In this document: positions 23,444-28,967 of the stretch, one piece after another | How the letters are laid out: each line of letters opens with the position of its first letter | How positions within the stretch are numbered: the first letter of the stretch is position 1 | Source of the DNA: JAWPMV01 sp038527215 | GTDB taxonomy: Bacteria; Bacteroidota; Bacteroidia; J057 | Direction: 5' to 3' | Assembly (NCBI GenBank): GCA_038527215.1 | Contig: JBCBGC010000112.1 | Location: 1-28,967 of the forward strand | Length of the DNA stretch: 28,967 nt | Notes under the pieces: generated by a model | Database searches by the model: none | What the model was told of the DNA's origin: nothing | What the model saw: only the letters and a program-made list of their open reading frames with translations | Program-made: the position numbers and the translations under genes

Positions 23444-24161
23444 ATTCCTCCACTGTTAAGGTGCCATGTCGGAGGTCCGCCTCCATTTGCTGATAGTCTT
23501 TGTTCGAAACAGGGTAGAAGCCTACCTGATCTCCCGCCTGAAACAAACTAAACGGGTCCTTCTTGAGGTCCAGGACCGGGACAGGACATCGTCCGATCAA
23601 TTGCCAACCCCCGGGCGAGTCCAACGGATAAATGCTGGTTTGTGCGCCGGCAATTGCCACAGATTGGGCGGGGACTTCCGTTCGGGGCTGGGCTTTACGG
23701 GGAATCTGAAGTTCATCCGGCAGGCTCCCCATGTAGGCAAAACCAGGCAGAAAACCCAACATATATACCTGATAGCTTTGACTGGTATGGCGGAGGATCA
23801 CCTCCTCCTGGCTAAGGGCAAGGTAATCTGCGACCCAGGGTAAATCGGGACTATATGGGGCCTCATAGCATACGGGGAGTTTCCAAAGTCTGGCAGGGCC
23901 ATGCTGTTGGGTAGGGTCCTGTTTTTTTAATTGGTGCTCGATTTGGCTTTTTAAGGTGGAAAAGCTCACCAGATCAGGATCAAACCCCAGTACCCAACTA
24001 CAGTAGGCAGGAATACTGAATTCGAGTCCAGGCAAAGGGGTGGCTTGCGCCCAATTTTCAAGCTGGCCAACCTTCCGGTGAATGTTGGGGTCGATCTCCT
24101 GGCGGAAAACGACCAGGAGTGCCCGGTCCCCATAGGGTTTTATGCGATATTCAGCTTCCAT
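23433..24161 (-). CDS. pxpB: 5-oxoprolinase subunit PxpB (KipI-like)
   Basis: 242 residues from Met 24161, where the family begins (MEAEYRIKPYGDRALLVVF); the open frame runs back to 24281, but that part lies inside pxpA and is not family-like. Motifs of the KipI/allophanate hydrolase subunit 1 family: LPVCYEAPYSPDL, HTSQSYQVYMLGFLPGFAYM, then PRTEVPAQSVAIAGAQTSIYP and SPGGWQLIGR. In Bacillus the homologue KipI also inhibits the sporulation kinase KinA. Here the neighbours make the oxoprolinase role the likely one. It overlaps both neighbours by 11 bp, which suggests translational coupling. Confidence 0.92.
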   Translation of the reverse strand: MEAEYRIKPYGDRALLVVFRQEIDPNIHRKVGQLENWAQATPLPGLEFSIPAYCSWVLGFDPDLVSFSTLKSQIEHQLKKQDPTQQHGPARLWKLPVCYEAPYSPDLPWVADYLALSQEEVILRHTSQSYQVYMLGFLPGFAYMGSLPDELQIPRKAQPRTEVPAQSVAIAGAQTSIYPLDSPGGWQLIGRCPVPVLDLKKDPFSLFQAGDQVGFYPVSNKDYQQMEADLRHGTLTVEEFGS

Positions 24162-24915
24162 ATCCTTTTTGAATCCCTTCAGTGGCGAAGCGCTCATCGA
24201 TGGCCTGCAAAATCTCAATGGCCTGGGGATTATCTCCGTGAATGCAGACACTTTGAGCCTGAATGTGGAGCCTGGTCCCATTGGCAGCGGTTAGCTGATG
24301 ATGCAGCGCGAGACTAACTACTTGTCTGGCGGCCTGCTCGGCCTGATGAATGACGGCCCCTTCCTTTTTCCGGGACATCAATTGACCATCTCCTTCATAC
24401 CGCCGGTCAGCAAAGGCTTCAGCAATCACGGGTCTGCCCTTTTCTCTGGCCAGCGTCTCCGCCGGACTGCCCGCCAAAACCATCAGAGGCAGCGAAGGGG
24501 AGAGCAAATCCATCGTCTTAAAAACGACCTTGGCCACTTCCGTATCCCGGGCAATGCGGTTGTAAAATGCACCGTGAGGTTTTACGTAAGAAAGGCTTCC
24601 GCCCAGGCTTTGGGTCATGCCTTGTAGAGCAGAAATTTGATACAATAACATGGCCTCAATTTCTGTTTCCGATAGCTCCATGTCGCGCCGGCCAAATCCG
24701 GCCAGGTCAGGGTAGCCAGGATGGGCACCAATGCGTACTCCATATTCTAAGGCCATGCTTACCGTCTTACGGATATGAACGGGATCTCCCCCGTGGAATC
24801 CACATGCGATATTGCTGGAAGTGATATAAGGAAACACGGCCGCGTCGTTCCCTATCTTAAAGTTTCCATAGCTTTCACCCATGTCGCAGTTAATGTCCAT
24901 GGATTTTTTTTTCAT
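24151..24915 (-). CDS. pxpA: 5-oxoprolinase subunit PxpA (LamB/YcsF family)
   Basis: 254 residues. Starts with the family motif DINCDMGESYG (about 7-17), then SNIACGFHGGDPVHIRKTV, GVRIGAHPGYPDLAGFGRR (about 81-99), YVKPHGAFYN and the C-terminal SVCIHGDNPQA. These hold the conserved acidic and His residues of the YcsF fold. It is the third part of the PxpABC oxoprolinase. It begins 2 bp after the stop of the Nramp-like gene and overlaps pxpB, so all four are likely one transcript. Normal family length (about 250). Confidence 0.93.
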   Translation of the reverse strand: MKKKSMDINCDMGESYGNFKIGNDAAVFPYITSSNIACGFHGGDPVHIRKTVSMALEYGVRIGAHPGYPDLAGFGRRDMELSETEIEAMLLYQISALQGMTQSLGGSLSYVKPHGAFYNRIARDTEVAKVVFKTMDLLSPSLPLMVLAGSPAETLAREKGRPVIAEAFADRRYEGDGQLMSRKKEGAVIHQAEQAARQVVSLALHHQLTAANGTRLHIQAQSVCIHGDNPQAIEILQAIDERFATEGIQKGYGS

Positions 24916-24916
24916 G

Positions 24917-26134
24917 CTAAATAAAGTTAGTAGCGGATAAAATTCCCTTTATCCCCAGACCCAGACAAAGGAGAATGACGAAAAGTCCCCAAACATTGGT
25001 CCAGGTCCGGTTGATGTAGGAACCCATAATCTCCCTGTCATTCATGATCCAGAGGAGAAAGCTAGCCAGGATGGGCAACAGTAGGCCATTGGCTACCTGA
25101 GCCAGGAGAATGATGCTGGTCGGTTTGCTACCGATGGCCGCAAAAACCATCCCGATCAACAGAACGGAACCCCAGACGGCTCTGAACTTCCAGCTTTTCA
25201 AGCCCCCTTGCCAGTCCAACATTTCTGAGGTAGCATAGGCCGCGGCCAGAGGAGCGGTGATGGCGGACGACAAGCCTGCGGCCAGAAAGCCTAAGGTAAT
25301 AAACCACTCTGCGCTTTTGCCTAACACCGGACCGAGTTGAATCGCCAAATCAGCCGCCCCTTCAATCTCCTTGCTTTCTCCCTCAAAAGCCACTGCAGCA
25401 CACAATAGGATGGCCATGGTAATCAGGCCCCCTAAACCTACCGAAAGGACCGTATCCAGGCGGGTTTGAGGGAGATTTTCCGCTCCCTTCCATTTTTCCT
25501 TCACCGTAGAAGCATGCAGAAAGAGGTTGTAGGGCACCACGGTGGTTCCAATCAGCCCAATCACTAATAAAAGGCTGTTTTCCGGAAGTTGGGGAATTAA
25601 GAGCCCCTCAAGAATGGACCCGATATCCGGCTTCAACATAATGGCCGAGATCAGAAAAACCAGCCCCATGATACTCACCAGCCCCACCAGGCTTTTTTCA
25701 ATCAGGTTGTATTTTCCGGAAAAAAGGAGCAGGAAGGCCAGGATACCGATCACGAGAATGAGGGGGTTAAAAGGCCAGCCGGAGCTTTCCTTCAATCCTT
25801 GAAAGCCCAACACTGCCCCGGTAATATTTCCCGCTTCATAGGCTGCATTTCCCACCAAAATAGCGCCCAGCACCAATAGGGTGATGCCCAGGCTGAGCAC
25901 CGGACCGGTTAGTTTTTTTCGTAAGGCTTCTCCTACGCCCAATCCACTGATTACCCCCAACCTGGCGGCCATTTCCTGAAGGAGCAGGGTGGTAAGCACA
26001 GAAAAAAGGATGGCCCAAAGCAGGGTATAACCAAAGCCCGCTCCCGCCATGGTGGCGGTGGTTACCGTGCCCGGACCAATGAAGGCTGCCGCCACCATGG
26101 CTCCTGGCCCGATTTGTTTTAATTTTTGCCACAT
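24917..26134 (-). CDS. Nramp-family transporter lacking the usual metal ligands (YcsG-like)
   Basis: 405 residues with about 11 membrane helices. It has the Nramp frame GPGAMVAAAFIGPGT at the N-terminus and VVPYNLFLHAST in helix 6. In metal-transporting Nramp proteins helix 1 reads DPGN and helix 6 reads MPH; here these are GPGT (Asp becomes Gly 20, Asn becomes Thr 23) and VPY (Met becomes Val 200, His becomes Tyr 202). The normal ligands for manganese or iron are therefore absent. It heads the pxpABC operon, as the Nramp relative ycsG sits beside ycsF and kipI in Bacillus. An inferred role is uptake of 5-oxoproline or a related compound rather than a metal ion. Confidence 0.83.
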   Translation of the reverse strand: MWQKLKQIGPGAMVAAAFIGPGTVTTATMAGAGFGYTLLWAILFSVLTTLLLQEMAARLGVISGLGVGEALRKKLTGPVLSLGITLLVLGAILVGNAAYEAGNITGAVLGFQGLKESSGWPFNPLILVIGILAFLLLFSGKYNLIEKSLVGLVSIMGLVFLISAIMLKPDIGSILEGLLIPQLPENSLLLVIGLIGTTVVPYNLFLHASTVKEKWKGAENLPQTRLDTVLSVGLGGLITMAILLCAAVAFEGESKEIEGAADLAIQLGPVLGKSAEWFITLGFLAAGLSSAITAPLAAAYATSEMLDWQGGLKSWKFRAVWGSVLLIGMVFAAIGSKPTSIILLAQVANGLLLPILASFLLWIMNDREIMGSYINRTWTNVWGLFVILLCLGLGIKGILSATNFI

Positions 26135-26231
26135 ATGTAGGGAAGTAGTAGCGCTAATAGAAAATTCTCTCCTCCCATATTAGGGAATCCCTCGATAAAG
26201 TAGGAATTTCGCCTACAGTAATTCTCCTTTC

Positions 26232-27428
26232 ATGGTCAAAAATCCCATCACTGAAGCTGAAGTGGCTCAATTCAGGGCCGATACCCTGGGTACACAGTTT
26301 GTAACCCACTTCAATAATGCCGGGGCGGCGCTGATTCCAAACCCGGTACGCGAGGCCGTCGATCATTACTTGCTGGAAGAAGCAAAATATGGGGGCTATG
26401 AAGCCGCAGCCCGCTTTGAAAAGGAATTGGTGGCTCCCAAAATGGCGGTGGCCAGACTGGTAGGGGCTCATTCTCCAGGAGAGATTGCCCTGGTTGAAAG
26501 TGCCTCTATCGCCTGGTATAAAGCCTTTGAGGCGCTGGAATTCAAGCCTGGGGAGGTGATTCTTACCTCCATGGCGGAATACGGCACTAATTTCCTGGGC
26601 TACCTCCGAGCCAAGAAGCGATATGGCATCGAAATTCAGGTAGTGCCTGATAATGAATTTGGAGAAATCGACCTGGCGAAGTTGGAGGAAATGATCCATG
26701 AAAAAGTAAAGCTCATTTCCCTCACCCATATTCCCACCAATGGGGGACTGGTGAATCCTGCCGCTGAAGTAGGGCAAATAGCCCGGGCCCATGGCATCAC
26801 TTATTTGCTTGATGCTTGCCAAACGGCGGGCCAAATGCCGATTGATGTGGAGGAAATCGGTTGTGATTTTCTGGCGGCTACGGGACGAAAATTTATGCGT
26901 GCCCCTCGGGGAACAGGTTTCTTATATGCGAGGACCTCTGCCATGCAGGACCTTGATCCTCCCTTTACGGACCTCATGGGAGCAGAATGGGAAAGTGAGT
27001 TTACCTATAAAGTAAGAGAGGATGCCCAGCGGTTTGAGAATTTTGAGAACAACCGGGCCGCCAGAGTAGGCCTGGGCATCGCCACAGATTACGCCTTGCA
27101 GATTGGACCAGAACGTATTTGGGATCGGGTCCAGGGCCTGGCTAGTCTGATGAGGAAGCAACTATCGGCTATACCGGGGGTCACAGTTACCGATAAAGGC
27201 AGGATTCAATGTGGGATTGTAACCTTTGTGGTAGAAAGCCAAATCGCAGAGGAGATTCGTGCCTATCTGTCTAGCTTAGGCATCAATGTTTCAGTAAGTG
27301 CCGATTGGAGTACCCGCCTGGATATGGCCGACCGAAACCTAACCGCCGTGGTCCGGGCCAGCGTTCATTATTATAATACGAAGGAGGAAATAAACCGCCT
27401 TTGTGAAGCAGTGGAAAATATTAGTTGA
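26232..27428 (+). CDS. Class V (cysteine desulfurase-fold) PLP-dependent enzyme
   Basis: 398 residues, fold type I. NNAGAALIPNPVREAVDHYL near the N-terminus, SLTHIPTNGGLVNPAAEVGQ and LLDACQTAGQMPIDVEEI in the middle, then the PLP lysine in ATGRKFMRAPRGTGFLY (Lys about 220). The RAPRGTGFLY form is that of an aminotransferase class V subgroup that also holds lyases such as the hercynylcysteine lyase EgtE and isopenicillin epimerase-like proteins, so the reaction is open. No cysteine-desulfurase active-site Cys loop is evident. It is divergent from the Nramp/pxp operon (97 bp between starts), so a tie to gamma-glutamyl or sulfur compounds is possible, not shown. Confidence 0.85.
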   Translation: MVKNPITEAEVAQFRADTLGTQFVTHFNNAGAALIPNPVREAVDHYLLEEAKYGGYEAAARFEKELVAPKMAVARLVGAHSPGEIALVESASIAWYKAFEALEFKPGEVILTSMAEYGTNFLGYLRAKKRYGIEIQVVPDNEFGEIDLAKLEEMIHEKVKLISLTHIPTNGGLVNPAAEVGQIARAHGITYLLDACQTAGQMPIDVEEIGCDFLAATGRKFMRAPRGTGFLYARTSAMQDLDPPFTDLMGAEWESEFTYKVREDAQRFENFENNRAARVGLGIATDYALQIGPERIWDRVQGLASLMRKQLSAIPGVTVTDKGRIQCGIVTFVVESQIAEEIRAYLSSLGINVSVSADWSTRLDMADRNLTAVVRASVHYYNTKEEINRLCEAVENIS

Positions 27429-27452
27429 AAAAAGGGATTTTCCCTACTTTTG
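27425..27452 (+). promoter_or_regulatory. Bacteroidota-type promoter before the membrane protein gene
   Basis: TTG (27425-27427), 17-bp spacer, then TACTTTTG (27445-27452), an exact TAnnTTTG match, ending 30 bp before the start codon. The -33 box overlaps the stop of the preceding gene. The spacer holds a short palindrome (AGGGA, TTT, TCCCT) that might instead act as a weak terminator stem. Confidence 0.55.
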
Positions 27453-27482
27453 ACCCAAACAATGGATACATATCAGGGTTGA

Positions 27483-28235
27483 TTGCCTATGGACATTACC
27501 CCTTGGGAGTTGACATGGATAGAGCCCTTTGGGCTGAGGATACTTGAGCCAGTTACTGCTTTTACAGACCTGATTACTGCCAGTATATGCTTTTATGCTT
27601 TCTGGTATCTTAGCAGGCTGAAAAGGCCTCAGGCTCTCCACCAATTTTTTCGTGCCTATTTTCTCTTTATGGGATGTGCCACCGTCTTTGCGGGGCTGAT
27701 TGGGCACGCATTCCTGCATTTTCTCACCCCAAGTTGGAAAATGATTGGCTGGACCTGCAGTTCGCTGGCTATCTACATGATTGAGCGGAGTACCCTGGAG
27801 GTGATGAAAACGCACCTGGGACCCCGCATAACGCGTGTGATGAAAGGATTGGTGCTGTTGCAGTGGCTGATCTTCTTCAGCTGTATTCTCTATCCGGACC
27901 CAGCGACCCGAGGCTTCCACATGGTAAAAATCAATTCAACCATTGGATTGGTCGGCGTGGTGCTGCCGCTGCAATTCTGGCACTGGATGCTCACCCGGGA
28001 TAAAGGCTCACAATGGGTGGTAACCTCTATTGTGTGTTCCCTTTTGCCAGCCATTACCTACAATTTTGAAATCAGCCTGGCTACCTGGTTTAATTACCAT
28101 GATGTGAGCCATGTCTTGATGGCAGGATGTACCTTTCTCATGTTCGTAGGAGCTTTCCATCTTAAACAGGAAACAACTCCTGGAGCCTTTAACCCTTTTG
28201 GGCTTCGTACTGACAATTATCAACATTCTCAATGA
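27483..28235 (+). CDS. Multi-span membrane protein with paired histidines (DUF6962-like, possibly CREST-type)
   Basis: 250 residues with about seven hydrophobic segments. Two His pairs stand within helices: GHAFLH (His 73 and 77) and YHDVSH (His 204 and 208), with a buried MIER (Glu 99). Seven helices with HxxxH in the last one and a polar/His pair near helix 2-3 is the layout of the CREST superfamily (alkaline ceramidases, PAQR receptors, hemolysin III), which are zinc-dependent membrane hydrolases. I think it belongs to the DUF6962 group, from memory only. The next gene is a sterol desaturase/fatty-acid hydroxylase, so a lipid link is plausible. Confidence 0.66.
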   Translation: MPMDITPWELTWIEPFGLRILEPVTAFTDLITASICFYAFWYLSRLKRPQALHQFFRAYFLFMGCATVFAGLIGHAFLHFLTPSWKMIGWTCSSLAIYMIERSTLEVMKTHLGPRITRVMKGLVLLQWLIFFSCILYPDPATRGFHMVKINSTIGLVGVVLPLQFWHWMLTRDKGSQWVVTSIVCSLLPAITYNFEISLATWFNYHDVSHVLMAGCTFLMFVGAFHLKQETTPGAFNPFGLRTDNYQHSQ

Positions 28236-28244
28236 CGAAATAGA

Positions 28245-28286
28245 CATTCCCTTCTTTGAGGTTAGAAAGGGGAATGATTACTTTTA
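28245..28286 (+). promoter_or_regulatory. Hairpin overlapping a promoter-like pair between the last two genes
   Basis: TTTG (28255-28258), a 20-bp spacer and TACTTTTA (28279-28286; one mismatch to TAnnTTTG) would serve the next gene at 28307. The same stretch forms a hairpin: CATTCCC plus TTCT (28245-28255) against AGAA plus GGGAATG (28264-28276), with a two-base bulge, followed by the T-rich ATTACTTTT. It could be a promoter, a terminator, or both. Confidence 0.42.
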
Positions 28287-28306
28287 CCCCGATAAAAAGA
28301 TAAAAT

Positions 28307-28967
28307 ATGGGTGGTCTTCAATATGCAGCTTTTATTATTCCGGTTCTTCTGCTTCTGGTGGGCTTGGAATACCTCGTTTCCCGCAGAAAAGGCGTCGAAG
28401 CCTATACGTTGGGAGATACCATCGTCAACATCTGTTGCGGGATCCTAGAAAGGCTTTTTGACCTTTTCTGGATTGTTCTGCTGTATTTCCTCTTCGATTA
28501 TCTCTATGACCTAGCTCCCTGGCACATCCCGATGAATGCGGGTACCTGGATCCTAGCCTTTTTCGTAGCGGATTTTCTGGCTTACTGGCACCACAGATTG
28601 AGCCACCAGATCAACTTCATGTGGGCCGCCCACATTGTTCACCATCAAAGCGAGGAACTCAACCTGACCACGGTATTCCGGGTATCTGCTTTTGCCGTGA
28701 TCAACCGGACTTTTTTCTGGATTTGGATGCCCTTTATGGGCTTTAGTCCAGAAATGGCGACCGCTTCTATCCTGTTCATAGGCTTGTACCAATTCGTAAC
28801 CCATACCCGGCTGGTAGGGAAACTGGGCTGGCTTGAATACCTCTTCGTAACGCCTTCTCACCACCGGGTGCACCACGCCCGCAACGAGAAGTACATCGAC
28901 CAGAACTACGGCCACGTTTTTATTATCTGGGACCGGATGTTTGGCACCTTTAAAGAGGAAGAAGAAG
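28307..28967 (+). CDS. Sterol desaturase/fatty-acid hydroxylase family protein (3' end outside window)
   Basis: 220 residues are visible and the frame is open at the window edge. All histidine clusters of the di-iron membrane hydroxylase superfamily are there: HHRLSH (about 95-100), HIVHH (about 109-113) and HHRVHH (about 185-190), followed by NYGHVFIIWDRMFGTF, the usual last motif. Four hydrophobic segments lie between. Such enzymes insert oxygen into, or desaturate, sterols, fatty acids or carotenoids at the membrane with two iron ions. Its start is a Met at 28307 after promoter-like boxes; a frame on the other strand here (28553-28915) is a shadow. The missing part is probably a C-terminal extension. 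Confidence 0.92.
   Translation, partial: MGGLQYAAFIIPVLLLLVGLEYLVSRRKGVEAYTLGDTIVNICCGILERLFDLFWIVLLYFLFDYLYDLAPWHIPMNAGTWILAFFVADFLAYWHHRLSHQINFMWAAHIVHHQSEELNLTTVFRVSAFAVINRTFFWIWMPFMGFSPEMATASILFIGLYQFVTHTRLVGKLGWLEYLFVTPSHHRVHHARNEKYIDQNYGHVFIIWDRMFGTFKEEEE

Noticed and set aside
26154..26834. 226-codon open frame on the minus strand
   Set aside because: Mirror of the strongly supported PLP enzyme gene; composition is a codon shadow and no motif is seen.
27444..27920. 158-codon open frame on the minus strand
   Set aside because: Antisense to the multi-span membrane protein; polar, no family features.
1..28967. CRISPR array, tRNA or rRNA genes
   Set aside because: No regularly spaced direct repeats, no cloverleaf-like sequence and no rRNA-like conserved stretch was noticed on either strand; a tRNA search program would be decisive.

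Overview
The window looks like a chromosomal piece of a Bacteroidota bacterium, most likely a Saprospiria/Lewinella-type organism. The reasons are many lipoproteins with short Bacteroidota-type signal peptides, a type IX secretion (T9SS) C-terminal sorting domain, a large TPR-CHAT protein beside an ECF sigma factor, TlpA-like and DUF6252-like proteins, and promoter-like boxes of the Bacteroidota type (TTTG, then TAnnTTTG). I see no rRNA, tRNA or CRISPR array. The genus is inference.

Region 1 (1-4800) looks like a signalling block. A stand-alone LytTR DNA-binding protein is divergent from an ECF-type sigma factor. The sigma gene is followed by a one-span membrane protein with a periplasmic TPR part (a probable anti-sigma factor). 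Converging on it is a 957-residue TPR-CHAT protein with a signal peptide and a C-terminal membrane anchor. Its CHAT fold is recognisable, but both catalytic positions (His and Cys) are replaced, so it looks like a pseudo-protease.

Region 2 (about 4900-7000) is an AT-rich island with a broken IS3-family orfA, a lipoprotein, an orphan T9SS sorting domain that is probably the 3' stump of a lost secreted protein, and a small unknown protein. It reads as an accessory insertion in decay.

Region 3 (7000-20820) is mostly core-like, of higher GC: a TraB/TIKI-like lipoprotein, a PQQ-type sugar dehydrogenase lipoprotein, a TlpA-like thioredoxin, three or four small proteins (one SRPBCC, one coiled coil with a nine-Asp tail), a medium-chain acyl-CoA synthetase divergent from an AraC regulator, a lipoprotein, a short ORF with tandem hairpins, an ABC exporter, a DUF6252-like lipoprotein, a tandem pair of FKBP lipoproteins, and a 39-residue membrane protein at 20701-20820.

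Region 4 (20870-26140) is a gamma-glutamyl/5-oxoproline block. A gamma-glutamyltransferase-like enzyme converges, with overlapping stop codons, on a tight operon: Nramp-like transporter, then pxpA, pxpB and pxpC. The order resembles Bacillus ycsF-ycsG-kipI-kipA. The Nramp homologue lacks the usual metal ligands.

Region 5 (26230-28967) has a class V PLP enzyme, a seven-helix-type membrane protein with paired histidines, and a sterol desaturase/fatty-acid hydroxylase cut by the window edge.
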